From NCBI GenBank assembly GCA_920105625.2, contig OV050031.1, forward strand, positions 215,874,194 to 215,938,193: 64,000 nt of DNA, written 5' to 3'. Each line of letters opens with the position of its first letter. The stretch's first letter is position 1. Below are positions 47,313 through 59,663 of the stretch, piece after piece. The DNA comes from Clusia tigrina. Taxonomy: Eukaryota > Arthropoda > Insecta > Diptera > Clusiidae. The position numbers were made by a program, and so were the translations under genes. The notes beneath the pieces are model-generated. The model was given only the letters and a program-made list of their open reading frames with translations. It was not told where the DNA came from and did no database searches.

Positions 47313-48500
47313 TATTGTGTGTGCGAGTGTTTGTATGTATGTGTGTTTGTGTGTGAAGAAGGTGTACAACTCCAAAGAAGAGAAACAAAACCAAAAAAAC
47401 CGCCCGAAAGAATGGAAAAAAATGACTAAAAACGTGCCAAACGTTTATTTAACGGGATTTATGTGCACTACGTGCGAAATGCAAAATAAAAGAAAATCAT
47501 TCTTTATTTTATTTCATTTTTTATTGCAAAACTTGGCAACACTGGCCACAGCGGTGAAAGGATATGACACGGCGATTTGCACCGTTGCGCACGGAGCTTC
47601 GGTAACACCGCAGTAAATGAAATTGTTTTGCTTTGGCCACATTTTCTCTTCATTTTCATGCATGCATGCATGTGTGGCTGTGTGTGTTTTGAGCATTGTT
47701 GCGTGCGGAAAGGGCAGGCCATTGTGGCTAATTGCATTTGGAGTTTGCCTGCGGTGCTACGATTAAGTGCGGTTATTGTCTGGTCAGGCACCGAGAGTGA
47801 CGGAAAAGTTTTGCCTTTTCGTGGAACTTTTCTTTTCGACCGAATTTTCTTAAATTAGAAATATGCATGGCAATCGAAGTTTGCCCAATGTTATTCACTG
47901 CACTGCTGGTGGTGCTGGTGCTGCTGGTGGTGCTGGTGATGATGGTGTTGCCCATTGTGTGAAATTCCAAGGGACAGTTTGCAATCGGAATATCAATGAG
48001 CTGCGAAGCTTTGCAGCTGACGCAAACTTTTCCACAACGCATTTGTACGCATTTGTTTTATGGCGAAATAAATAAGTTTTAATGTAATTTGTGTGATTAT
48101 GTGGTTATTTGTGGGCGGCCGACGGGGCGGTTTGATGAAAATTCAATTTGTGTCCTATAATGAAATTACAATGGCTTATTTAAGGATTTCTCTAAACAAA
48201 AATGTCTCTTAAAAACTTGTATAGAAACAATACGAAATTCTTTGGCTGCCTCAGAACGATGCTTTTATATAATTTCATCGAGTTTCTATTTGGTACCCAT
48301 CCTTTCGAACGGAAGACAAAGTGAAAGACATAAAATCGTCCCTAAATTGCGTTGTATTATCAGAATATCAGTTAAACCATAGAACCGTGACTAGCATTAA
48401 TTTTCAAGATACTCTCTGGGGTTGAGAGCGAACAGAACTAATTCTTTAAAAAGAAACTCAGGAGAGTTTCATCAAAAATTGCAGCCTGTTCCTCATTAAG
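46491..48500. other. Unique sequence with poly-T and TG microsatellites
   Basis: A T-rich run (47063-47110), a TG repeat (47283-47312) and an ATGCATGC patch (47657-47672) are present. No exon or transposon was recognised. A minus-strand frame of 113 codons (46478-46819) starts beside mariner copy 2 but has no known domain. Confidence 0.45.
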
Positions 48501-48504
48501 TTTT

Positions 48505-49445
48505 TCATATTCCTGGGATATTGAAGAACTCCTTGGATACCCCCTGCTCTGCAGGAAAACCTGACTAAGCAGATACAGACTGAGTCAACAAAAATGCCTT
48601 GAAATTGATATTCCTTGTCACCTGAAGAATTCCTTACAAACCAGTGCAAACTGCAGAAAATGCTGACAATAAGGATACGGACTAAATTAACAAAAATACC
48701 TTACACACAATTGATCTTCCTTGTTCGCTTAAGAACTGGTCCGAAATCGTCCGCTCTGTAGGAGAACCTTAATATGCGAACGAGTACTGAGTCAACGAAA
48801 AAATGCCTTATAATTGATATTCCTTGTCAGCTGAAGATTTCCCTAGAAACCGCCTCACTCTGCACTAAAATCTGAGTCTGCAGACATTGACTGAGTCAAC
48901 GATAAAATTCATGAAAATTGAACTTCCTTGCCAGCTGAAGACTTCCTTACAAACCGTGAGCTTGCAGGAAAACGGGGACACGGGCTAAATTAATAAAAAC
49001 TCCTTACACACAATTAAGCTTCCTTGTCAGCTACGGAACTCCTAGAAATTGTACGCTCTGTAGGAAACCTGACTATACGGTCACGGAATGAATCAACAAA
49101 AAATCTCTTAAAATTGATCATCCTTGTCAGCTGAAGAATTCCTTAGAGACTGTGAACTCTGCAAGAAAACCTGACTTTGTGGACATGGACTCACAAAAAG
49201 TGCTTTAAAATTGATCTTCCTTGTCAGCTAGAGGACTCCTTAGAAAGCGTCCGTTCTTTGGGAAAACTCGAATATGCGGAAAAGAACTGAGTTGACGAAA
49301 ATATGTCTTGCAATTGATCATCCTTGTCTGTTGAAGAATTCCTTAGAAACCGCCCCACTCTGCTCGAAAACCTGACTAAGCGAACCCAGAGTGAGTAACG
49401 AAAATACCATTTAAAGTGATCTTCCTTATCAACTGAACGAACTGT
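48505..49445. repeat. About 102-bp tandem array, nine to ten copies
   Basis: ATTGAT(A/C)TTCCTTGTCAGCTGAAG-like landmarks occur at 48611, 48717, 48820, 48924, 49020, 49120, 49217, 49320 and 49422, each followed by a GAAACC...CTCTGC...AAAACCTGA and GACTGAGTCAACGA core. Spacing varies from 96 to 106 bp and the copies are clearly diverged. Confidence 0.85.
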
Positions 49446-49630
49446 GGACTTATCTGTAGACTGTTTATATGAAGAAACATTCAGATATATTCCAGGTCAT
49501 TCCAGGACATTATTGTCTCTCAATTAAGCGTTTATTTTTCCCTATTTATTTACCATAGGCAAAGGACGTTCTCCTAAAGACTCAAAGGAGTCACTTATCC
49601 CCCAGAGAGAATGATTTCTTCTTACTTAAC

Positions 49631-49726
49631 CACCTTTGTCGCTAAATTGTTCATTCATAATAATTGTTAAAGTGATTTCACCTTTGTCGCTAAATTGTTC
49701 ATTCATAATAATTGTTAAAAATCTTA
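49631..49726. repeat. 48-bp perfect duplication
   Basis: CACCTTTGTCGCTAAATTGT starts at 49631 and again at 49679, continuing identically through TAATTGTTAAA. Confidence 0.9.
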
Positions 49727-50060
49727 CTCATTTTGAAAATAGGAAACAAATACTACGCCACAGTCCCCCCACACATTTTCTACTAGATTATTCTAATGAG
49801 TGATATTTCAAGTGTGAATTATTAGCACTGGTTGCCTGGAGGGATGTAAAAAAGCTATTCCCTTTTTATGTGAAAAGTTAGTGTAATGAATCCAAAACCG
49901 ATTTTGTATTCTCCTTTTAGTTGCATCGATTTCATATTAGAAAAGAGGACTTATTCTTTCTGACGTAAACATCTGAATCAAACCACTTTCCTCTGTAGCC
50001 AATAGGATTTAAGCTGCCTATAATCTCCTGAAAATGTTGGAAATATGGTGACACTATGTG
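49727..50060. other. Unique sequence, no feature seen
   Basis: No coding or repeat signal was recognised. Confidence 0.4.
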
Positions 50061-50062
50061 CC

Positions 50063-50176
50063 GAATGCTTCCAAACGTGCCTAATGCTTCCACTCGTGCT
50101 TAATGCATCCACTCGTGCCTAATGCTTCCACTAGTACTTAATGCTTCCACTCGTGCCTAATCCTTCCACTTGTGCC
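50063..50176. repeat. 19-bp tandem repeat, six copies
   Basis: TAATGCTTCCACTCGTGCC and close variants repeat without gaps. Confidence 0.9.
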
Positions 50177-50645
50177 TATCACTGCATCAGTACGTAAGGT
50201 CAGCTACGATTCAAGCATGATCAAGCTTTCGCTTTCTCAATAATACACTCTAGGCTTAAGCGTATTCCTTCTAATGCCTTCCTCTATTCTAGTAGTTGTA
50301 GGATTACATGGAAGGATCCATAATTGGGCCCAAAATATACAATCGATTTCGTTGAAATTTTAAGAGTCACTCTTTGATTGATGACACTAAAAGATGATGT
50401 GGCGATTTAACGGCACTGGCTTCATCAATACGGATACTTATCAAAGACCCTCTGTACTTTCTACGGTGGCCCACAGGCTGTCTGTAGACCATGCAAATAA
50501 ATATAGACGTGTGGAGAAAGTTACTAGGGGCTCTCTGGATAAGTGCAACATAATTGGAACACAACTTATAGATATACTAATATATATCATTATAGCCCTG
50601 ATAAATTATAGTATAGAGGATAAGAAGTACTTGCGAATATCCCTA
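50177..50645. other. Unique sequence, no feature seen
   Basis: No coding or repeat signal was recognised. Confidence 0.4.
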
Positions 50646-50649
50646 TTCT

Positions 50650-51140
50650 GTTAGGTTAGGCTAGGTTATCGTGGTAACTCCCTTAGACCACCATGGGGGT
50701 CCATTGTGATACCACCGCGTAACAACTCACCTCTGATTTACTCGTCAAACCATTTCGAAGCCCTAATAAAGGCGCAGGATTTGTTTGACATTTGCCCCGG
50801 ACACTTCTGTAAGGGAATTAAAAGCGTATTTGCCTAAAGAGCCCGCCCTGCTTTTAGGCAGAGCAGAAGCAATCGAATACAGAGAAGAAACATCTCTTCT
50901 GTAAGGGCCCCGCTCTGCCTAAAAGCAGGGTGGGGCACCTACAGAAGAGATGTTCCACAGTCTCCTCCTCCTCCTCCTCCTGCTCCTCACCCTCCTCATC
51001 CTCCACCTCCTCCTCATCCTCCTCATCCTCCTCGTCCTCCTCCTCCTCATCCTCCTCCTCCTCCTCATCCCACAGCTTCTGCAGTGCTTATGAGAGAATA
51101 CTCCCTGCCTGAGAGCATGAATGCCGAATAGCCAATGACC
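50650..51140 (-). mobile_element. Non-LTR retrotransposon 3' end, element G, with expanded acidic run
   Basis: On the minus strand the piece reads DCITGHWLFGIHALRQGV, then HKHCRSCG. A long GAG/GAT/GAC triplet run (about 51072-50960) follows, then EETVEHLFCRCPTL. Further on come GANVKQIL and FIRASKWFDE before a stop (50748 region), and a 3' region ending in CCTAACCTAACA at 50650. The triplet run lies between the Cys-x2-Cys pair and the His/Cys pair of the zinc-type motif, in the frame that gives Glu and Asp. Between 50846 and 50932 an inverted repeat (CCTGCTTTTAGGCAGAGC and its complement) disturbs the sequence after the motif. Confidence 0.75.
50957..51072. repeat. CTC/CAT trinucleotide repeat within element G
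   Basis: CCTCCTCCTCATCCTCCTCC-type triplets. On the minus strand they encode Glu and Asp in the frame of element G. Confidence 0.9.
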
Positions 51141-51160
51141 AGTTATACAATCCACGATCT

Positions 51161-53330
51161 TAGAGATATCTTCTCTATTCTGTTACTGTTCTCCTTTTCA
51201 AGTCCGGGTGAATATTACTACCCACAATAGATAGATTTAGCTATGAGATACATTTTGCTATCGTCACTGACGTTCCTTTCATTCGTAATCTTTAAATACC
51301 CACCACAATTCAATAGGTATCAGGGTGTTTCTTCTATGTTTTCCTTTGCTTCTGCTCCTGCCTGCAACCCCGCAAAAGCAGACCTGTTTCATTACCAGCT
51401 GAGACTTCGTCAGACTTCCCCATTAAGAATTCAAATTCGCATAATTACATTTAAATTAATTTGCGCAGCGTAGTTGCGAGTCCATTTATTATATTTTTTC
51501 CAGCTTTTCTCGTTTCGGTCTGTCCCAGGTTCCGACTTATTTAATATTCCCAGCCATTATACCGTCTGGCGGTGACTGAAACTTTAGCTTTGTGTGTTTG
51601 TGTGCTTGCGTGTGAGCCGGTGTATTTGTGTTTGCAAGTATGAGCGTAAAAATAGAGTGCAAGTACGCAAAAGGATATTCCCGCACACAATGCACGCATT
51701 TTACACAAGCACAAATGACATTTTGCAAATGAATTTACAAAAATTTACTTTCACTTGAGTGCATCACTTAAGGGCAAGGAAATGCTCGTGCACAAAGCGA
51801 CCCAGCGAAACGGAGGAGGCGGCCATTGCCAGTGAACGAACGAACGAACGACAGAACAAATTAAGGAGCGAAAGAGCAGGCGAACGCATGCAGCAGACGC
51901 AGCTGGCAAAGGTGAATGGCAAGGACAGCCGCCTGCCAAGATTTTAATATGAATTAAAGTTGCTGCTTGTGTGTAAAAATTGGTGGCATTATTAAAAACG
52001 AAACAAAATGAAATAAAAGTAAATAAAAAAATTTAAAATAAAATAAAAATGGTGAAAATTCAGTCAAGCTGATGGAATATTCACGCCACGAGCGCATTCT
52101 ATCTTTCATCTGCTTGTACGCTAAAAATTTTTCAAAGCGACCGAGGAGCATCTTTAGAACGGAATATCTTACACTCCCGCCCTCCAGACGTCTCATCTTA
52201 CTGCCTGGCCCTGATCTAAGTTAACACATGTATTCCTGCACATCCACGAAAAATCCCCAAGGACATCTTCATAATGGATTCCGGCAGTGGCTCACAGCTT
52301 TGCCAACGCTCACAAAGGGCGCAAATTGCAGCGCCCGTGTCTGTCGGTCTGTCTGCCGCTGTGTACATACGCCCGCATACTCGTATGCACACAGTACACA
52401 GAGCTTGGCAAACGGGCTCCGGTGAAGTTTACTTTTTCACGTTTTCAGGTTCAAGCGTGCTGCGTTAGTGTTAGGGCAACCTCATCACTTAAGCATGCAA
52501 ACCGTATCCAGTTGCCTCTCTGCTCCGTCTGCCTGGCTGTGTGTTCATCTGCCTGCGCTGGCTGCTAAGCTGTACTTGTACTTGTACTTGTATAAAACTA
52601 TTAGTCTCTGCTTTTCATAAAATTCTTAAGGTGCTGCTTCTCCGGCTGTTGTGGAGAGATATGAAAGGGCTGTCTGCCAGCTTATTTGTAACATAGATAA
52701 GCGTTAGTCGGCAAGGACCTTCGAATAGAGTTCAGTAGCAAGTGCAAGTCAGCACACAAGCTTTTTATGTATCTTCGCATCTGTGGTAAACAAGTCTTAA
52801 GCAAAGTGAATCGTAGCCTGCATTTCAAAATAATCTCTTTTGCTATAATGCTGCTGATATACTTACACGGCTCTCGTCTTCTTTCCGGTTTATGATTAGC
52901 TGCTTTGTTGTCTGGCTGGCTTGATTATGATTATCCTGCTTACAAACCGCTTTGGTAATTAGGACTGCAGCGTGTGTGTGTGCTGAAACTATTTTCGGAG
53001 TAATGCTAAATTCCTTTTACATTTAAAATTGAAAACTAATGGGGAATTTGAAGGGCAGGCTCTGGAAAATTCTGTGAACCAAAGGCTACAAACTTATGCG
53101 GTATACACATTTTGATCCTTGACTCACATACTCTTGCAATTCACGTCACAGTGAGACGAAGGAGTGTGTAAAGATTACTTATAAATTGTATATATAAAAT
53201 ATATATTATATATAAAAGCAGCTCTTGTCATCAATCAAAAAATTCTTGTTGCGCTTGATTGAAAAGACTTTCAATAAATTGACTGTGATTGACACTTTAG
53301 CGCCTGGAACTATAGTTGACATATTGACAT
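51161..53330. other. Unique sequence, no gene seen
   Basis: TGTACTTGTACTTGTACTTG at 52571-52591 and AT-rich runs near 53185-53215 are the only simple repeats seen. No exon was recognised. Confidence 0.45.
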
Positions 53331-53334
53331 TTCA

Positions 53335-53415
53335 CAAGTTAGGTAGGGCAGCCGCATCACCAATAAACCAGTGATGCCACTTAGACCACCAGTTGGTTCC
53401 GTTGTGAGTGTTCGC
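53335..53415 (-). mobile_element. 3' untranslated fragment of an element G relative
   Basis: On the minus strand CTGGTGGTCTAAGTGGCATC and the flanking order resemble the 3' region of element G (ATGGTGGTCTAAGGGAG). A GTTAGGTAGGG tail appears on the plus strand. There is no coding part. Confidence 0.45.
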
Positions 53416-54283
53416 AAGTAAGAGAACATGTTCTTTCTGCTCTAATGTGGTAGACTATTTTTGTAGTTTTAGTTAGAAAATGGCAATTTTAGTGAGAGGC
53501 CTTTACCATTGTCCCTCAATTAAGATTGACAAGATGATCACTTAAAGATCTCAAGTGCTATCAATATCATTGTTTATGTTTATTGTTCTTTAATAACAAC
53601 GTTTGCACTTGAATCAACAATAAAGTATCTTATATAATAACAATTAATTCATATGGTTCCATCGGGAATCAAAGGCCCAAACAAGTTGTCTTATAACTGA
53701 ACTGTACTTTCAGATTTTGACACTTCTCTTCCTTCCATGGGAAGCGGACAGAAGTTACTTACTCTTTAGTAACTTCTTTCCGCCTTAGTATTTTATTCTT
53801 CACTGTTATCCACAACATTAGTTTGACATCTGGTTTAGAGCAGGTTGGCTTTCTACTAAGTATTCAGCTTAAATTATGGTTGTATAGTATTGATCATCTC
53901 TTCACCTGGCCTTGTGGAGTCTTAGAAAGTGTCCATAAATTTAAGTGCCTGAACTCAAATGATCTCCTTATGTGCCCTATGGAGTCTTAGCAATCATCCA
54001 TACATTACAGTTTAAGATGTATGGACGTTATTATTATAGTTCAGATAGTCTCCTTACAAGACCAATGGAGTCTTAGAAATCGTCTTACGGTACTTTTAGA
54101 TGTGTTGTGATATTCTTTGAAGCTAAATTCGTGTGTTCTGGATCAGCGCCTGCTTCTTTAGTCGGTCTGTGAAATGTGAATCACCAGTGATATGCGAATG
54201 ACATGATAGCATTCTGAAATTATTGAAATTCAATGTAGTAGCAAATGAATTGCTTGGACCTTCAGTACTCTATTTACTTCTCT
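53416..54283. other. Mostly unique sequence
   Basis: TGGAGTCTTAG recurs at about 53915, 53980 and 54066 in a loose, diverged repeat. Nothing else was recognised. Confidence 0.45.
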
Positions 54284-55245
54284 TAATACTGATTCAAAAA
54301 AGGTGGTTATAATGTGGAAAAATGGTGTGAGACTAATGAGTGTGTCCTCTATCTCTGATGCCAGTTTCTAAAAGTACTCATCCCCTTCAAAGTCTCAAGC
54401 TTAGACCGTCTGTAGACACTCCTTTACTTCTCTTAATAGTTAAATTCAAAGAAGGATTCAAAGAAGGATTCAAAGAAGGATTCATAGAAGGAAGTTATAA
54501 TGTGGAAAAATGGTATGAGACCAATGAGTGTGTCCTCTATTTTTGTGCCAGTTTCTAAAAGTACTCATTCCCTTCGATGCCTCAAGCTTAGCCCACCAGT
54601 AGACACTCCTCTTCACCTCTTAATACTGATTCAAAAAAGGAAGTTATAATGTGGAAAAATAGTCCGACACCAATGAGTGTGTCCTCTATCACTGATGCCA
54701 GTTTCTAAAAGTACTCATTCCCTTCGATGCCTCAAGCTTAGCCCACCAGTAGACACTCCTCTACTTCTCTTAATACTTCAATTCAAAGAAGGATTCAAAG
54801 AAGGAAGTTATATTGTGGAAAAATGGCCCGAAACCAATGAGTGTGTCCTCTATCTCTGATGCCAGTTTCTAAGCGTCCTCATCCCCTTCAAAGTCTCAAG
54901 CTTAGACCGTCTGTAAACACTCCTTTACTTCTCTTAATAGTTAAATTCAAAGAAGGATTCAAAGAAGGATTCAAATAAGGATTCATAGAAGGAAGTTATA
55001 ATGTGGAAAAATGGTCCGACACCAATGAGTGTGTCCTCTATCACTGATGCCAGTTTCTAAAAGTACTCATTCCCTTCGATGCCTCAAGCTTAGACCATCA
55101 GTAGACACTCCTCTTCACCTCTTAATACTGATTCAAAAAAGGTGGTTATAATGTGGAAAAATAGTGTGAGACCAATGAGTGTGTCCTCTATCTCTGGTGC
55201 CAGTTTCTAAGCGTCCTCATCCCCTTCGATGCCTCACAGAGCAAT
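54284..55245. repeat. Nested tandem array, units of about 150-188 bp, six copies
   Basis: GAGTGTGTCCTCTAT occurs at 54338, 54526, 54675, 54839, 55027 and 55177. Spacings of 188, 149, 164, 188 and 150 bp vary with the number of inner 12-bp GATTCAAAGAAG repeats. The 188 and 149/150 spacings recur in the same order, so larger blocks were probably duplicated. Confidence 0.9.
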
Positions 55246-55649
55246 GACAGAAATCATCGATTGAAGAAGACAATTTTACCGGGAAGAGCCACCACACAAG
55301 TACACCCCTCCTAAAACGTAGGTGCGCCACTCACGGCTAAATAACTATTCAACAGGCAGGCATATATTTGGATAGATACCAGGCTGTGGTCTCAGGAAAA
55401 ATCTTACAGGATCATCAGACACACTGGGGCTTCACTTAGCCGCTACAAAAAACGACGCTATTAATGCAACTAAGACGCATCTCTCTAGCCACACAAGTTT
55501 CCGTTGAGTCAGACCACTGTGTCAGTGGCACACATACTCAGAAGCTAATCCTTCCCTTCAATGACTTTTGCGTACATTCGAGCCGTTCGAGGAAGATAGG
55601 TATAGAGGTAAAATGGCTAGAGGCCTCTGGACGCCTCAATTAGCAATAG
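55246..55649. other. Unique sequence, no feature seen
   Basis: No coding or repeat signal was recognised. Confidence 0.4.
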
Positions 55650-55985
55650 TGCCGTTTTGTTGCCATGTCCTTGCGAGCCTAAACAAATGGTAATACATTT
55701 TTGTAACATTCACAAACAGCTGCAATTGTTAACATATTTGCATAGGACTGAAAGTTCTAACCTACAGCCCTAGACTCTCTAGAAAGGACTTGCGAAATAT
55801 TTCAGTCTCAAGCCAGCGAAGGCTGGGCAATCACAAAGAAAGTGTGCGACTGTTTCTTTCTCCTGTGAATCTTTATAGCTCCTGTAATGAGCATCGAACG
55901 GAGTGCTTGTTATTTCAGAGTGATCAAATGACCTATGAAGACAGCCATAAGGCTGCTAAGAAGAGAATACCCCGCACTTAATGTG
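55650..55985 (-). mobile_element. Non-LTR retrotransposon 3' relic, second copy of element E
   Basis: On the minus strand DAHYRSYKDSQEKETVAHFL, continuing CDCPAFAGLRLKYF, aligns with the zinc-motif region of element E at 13.4-13.7 kb. Both motif cysteines before DSQEKE have mutated (CRSC to YRSY), and a stop follows SPF. The plus-strand phrase TGCGAGCCTAAA near its 3' side is shared with element E. Confidence 0.75.
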
Positions 55986-58184
55986 CTACTGACCTACCGT
56001 TTTGCCCTGAAGCTACCCATTTTTTTAAATTGTTGTTTTTGATTAGAACATCACAAATCTTCATATTTCTGCGCCCATTCTTCTTCATGAGTAATTTTTA
56101 TATCTCTGCGGCAATTCTTCTCACACCTCTTGGATGAATACTTCTTCAAAGAATTTATCAGGAAAAATGTATTACCTTCTACCTATCTCTTACAGTGTAG
56201 CCACCAACTAACTCCAACTTTCAGTGTATTTAATGCAAACGAGTTGCACCCACTTGGAGACACCTTTTCTCCTCATATTCCAGCCTCATAAAAGGCCGTG
56301 CGTTAATCCTCTGGAAATACAAAATAACAGAAATTAATGCACTTTGAATAAATTACGCCGCATCAAATGCAAGTTAAGTAGCAGCTTAAGCCAGTTACGC
56401 CGTGGGCAACGAGCCCACACAGCCAGCGGGCATTACCATCAATCAGAGGCGTATGCAAAGACATTGGGAGGAAATTTACGTTTAAATTTATTGTAGGTGC
56501 AACAAATTGCGCGAGAATTGTAAATTATAAAATGCGTGGCGCACAACACAGGCAGCCGCAATTCATAACGATGGTGAGTGAGTTACAACACCGCCAACAC
56601 GGCGAAGTTGAGCTGCTCAGGTTGCAGATGTCTCGCATTCGCTGGAACTAAGCTAATTTATAGCATGATTATTTGCATTTTGGAACCACAGCAAAAGGCT
56701 ACTCTAACAGCAGAGAAGCAAGAAACAAACGTCAGCTGCTGCAAAACACAAGGAAAGTCACACACACTCATGCAAGTACACAAACGTAAACACACACAGA
56801 GAGAGAAAACTTTGCTACTGTACGCACACAAATAAAGACGCTTAAAGTCTTTGCCAGGCACTGCCCACCCAACCCCACCAGCATGCAAACAAACTCAAGC
56901 AAGCAAAAAGTTATGCGACAAACTTAAACGAAAATTAATATTCTGCAAACATTTCATTGCATACCTTAAGGCGCACCAAAGCAAACAAACCAGCGCTCCG
57001 CAGAGCAGCGCTGATTGGACCGCTAGAACTCTGGGCTGGTAAAATATTTATAAATAAAACATATTTTCTATTTGATTAAACTAAGGCAAATAAATACAAA
57101 TGTAAATATGCCGAAGGAGAGCAAGAAAGCGGCGAAGGGGGTGTGGCTGAGTGGCTGTTTGACTAACTGCGGAGCAATAAAAAGGGGGAAGTGAATTTAA
57201 ATTAAGCACCGCCAACTGTCAAAGAAGTGAGATAAAACTCATTAAAGACGCCAAACAAAAAGTTGTCGACTGTCGACTGACTTGACTGGGTGTGAATGGG
57301 AGGGAGGCATATGCAAACGCGTACGTAAGAGCGTTTAACACTGAAAAATGTACTCACTCACTCGACATCGACACACAGAGCGACTGAATTTTCAGCGTTT
57401 ACTTAACTTTTTAAGTCGGAGCTGGCGGCACAGGCAAGTGTTGCGATGAGGAAAGTTACGCATTTGATTAACTTCGAGTGGACGGTTGCGCTTTATTTAA
57501 ACGCGCTTTTGTTATCGGCCAACAACGCTACAAATCTTGATTTAAAAGCGAACTTAAGCGTGCAAAGTTTCCTCTTTGTCTGAAGACTATGCAGCAATCT
57601 TATGGTGAATTAGTTAAACAATGCGGGTGGGGGAAAGGTACCAACAACAAAAACCAATACAAAAATCACAATAACAACAACACAAAAGAAATTTTCCACA
57701 AAAATTGAATGAACTTCACTGCGCTCTCTAATGAAGCGAAGTGTGAGCCCAGTTCAGATCATCAATAAAGATATGAAAATTTATTATTAATTAAGCGAGA
57801 AATACGCGTGGAGAAAAAATCAATGCGAGTCCGACAGCTTGAATAGAAATAAATGAAAATTTACTGCCCTGAAATTGGTGCGAGTACTCGTACTCGTACG
57901 TGTTCATTTTATTAAATATTGCTTTAAATTCAATTTAAAATCACCTAAAATGAAATGAAATTAAATCGGGGCAAAATTGCAGCCGCCAATCCGGAGCTTC
58001 GGCTGAGCTGTGCACATTTAAATTGCTCATTTAATTATATCCCGAGGTGAATTGACGAAAAATATTAAATTAAAATACTCGTAAAAATAGAAAAATATGG
58101 AGAAAAAGCAGCCAAACAAACAGCTTCATATCCGGCCGAGACGAAATTTAAATGGTGCGAGTGTAAAGAGACCTTATGTGTCCT
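55986..58184. other. Unique sequence, no gene proven
   Basis: A TATAAAAT at 56526 lies 45 bp upstream of an ATG at 56571 that is followed at once by GTGAGT, a perfect splice donor. This might be a short first exon, but no leader or partner exon could be shown. The rest is AT-rich with CA-rich patches (56755-56800). Confidence 0.35.
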
Positions 58185-59545
58185 GCCTGTTAGCAGTGGA
58201 AGGCAACAAGTTTGTTGTTTGAGACATGACGGCGTTAAGTCTGGCAGGATATTTAAAACGGAACATTAAGATATGCTTCTCAGAAGGCAAGGAAGGGAAG
58301 TTCAAACAAGCCGGAGCTCTTCTAAGAGAGGTTCAATTAAAGTAGACGAAGGAAGTGGGGATTAGGAAAAGTCTTTGTAGTACCTGTTGAAATTCGAGAG
58401 ATGAAACTGACTCTTGCATGGTGTAACCATGTCAGAGAAGAATATATTGAAACATAAATGATTGCATACTTTTAGGATACCTCTTAAGTTCAGTTACTAC
58501 GAGAGACATGCATATAAGTCAAGTTTAGCAGTGGCAGGCAACAAGTTTGTTGTTTGAGACATGACGGCATTAAGTCTGGCAGGATATTTAAAACGGAACA
58601 TTAAGAAATGCTTCTTAGACGGTAAGGAAGGGAAGTTCAAACAAGCCTGAGCTCTTCTAAGAGAGGTTCAATTAAAGTAGACGAAGGAAGTGGGGATTAG
58701 GAAAAGTCTTTGTAGTACCTGTTGAAATTCGAGAGATGAAACTGACTCTTGCATGGTGTAATGTAGTCAGAGAAGAATATATTGAAACATAAATGATTGC
58801 ATACTTTTAGGATACCTCTTAAGTTCAGTTACTACGAGAGACATGCATATAAGTCAAGTTTAGCAGTGGCAGGCAAGAAGTTAGTTGTTTAAGACATGAC
58901 GGCGTTAAGTCTGGCAGGATATTTAAAACGGAACATTAAGAAATGCTTCTTAGACGGTAAGGAAGGGAAGTTCAAACAAGCCGGAGCTCTTCTAAGAGAG
59001 GTTCAATTAAAGTAGACGAAGGAAGTGGGGATTAGGAGAAGTCTTTGTAGTACCTGTTGAAATTCGAGAGATGAAACTCACTCTTGCATGGTGTAACCAT
59101 GTCAGAGAAGAATATATTGAAACATAAATGATTGCATACTTTTAGGTAACCTCTATTAAGTTCAGTTACTACGAGAGACATGCATATAAGTCAAGTTTAG
59201 CAGTGGCAGGCAATAAGTTAGTTGTTTAAGACATGACGGCGTTAAGTCTGGCAGGATATTTAAAACGGAACATTAAGAAATGCTTCTTAGACGGTAAGGA
59301 AGGGAAGTTCAAACAAGCCGGAGCTCTTCTAAGAGAGGTTCAATTAAAGTAGACGAAGGAAGTGGGGATTAGGAGAAGTCTTTGTAGTACCTGTTGAAAT
59401 TCGAGAGATGAAACTGAATGATGTCAGAGAATATATAGAGAGAATATATATATAATATATTGAAACATAAATGATTGCATACTTTTAGGTAACCTCTATT
59501 AAGTTCAGTTACTTCGAGAGAGGCGCATATAAATCAAGAAAAAGC
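58185..59545. repeat. 335-bp tandem array, four copies
   Basis: (G/A)AGACATGACGGC occurs at 58221, 58556, 58891 and 59228, spacing 335, 335 and 337 bp. Copies are nearly identical through GGAACATTAAGA, GAGCTCTTCTAAGAGAGG, TCTTTGTAGTACCTGTTG and GACATGCATATAAGTCAAG. The last copy lacks about 28 bp after GAGATGAAACTGA and decays at its right end. High identity suggests recent amplification. No coding frame crosses it. Confidence 0.95.
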
Positions 59546-59580
59546 TCACTCAAGAACCCTCTTTCGAAGTGTAGCTAATA

Positions 59581-59635
59581 TTCGAGAATGCTCCAGAAAC
59601 TTATTTTATAGTGAAGGGAATATTCTAGAATTTTC
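59581..59635. promoter_or_regulatory. Two heat-shock element arrays
   Basis: GAATATTCTAGAATTTTC at 59618-59635 is four perfect alternating 5-bp units (GAAnnTTCnnGAAnnTTC). TTCGAGAATGCTCCAGAA at 59581-59598 is another four units with one mismatch (CTC for TTC). Such arrays bind heat-shock factor trimers. They sit 20-75 bp upstream of a TATA box. Confidence 0.7.
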
Positions 59636-59655
59636 TACGACCACCATTCAAAAGG

Positions 59656-59663
59656 TATATAAG
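59656..59663 (+). promoter_or_regulatory. TATA box downstream of the heat-shock elements
   Basis: TATATAAG is followed about 30 bp later by GCAGTTG, an initiator-like site, giving a likely start near 59690 on the plus strand. Confidence 0.55.
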
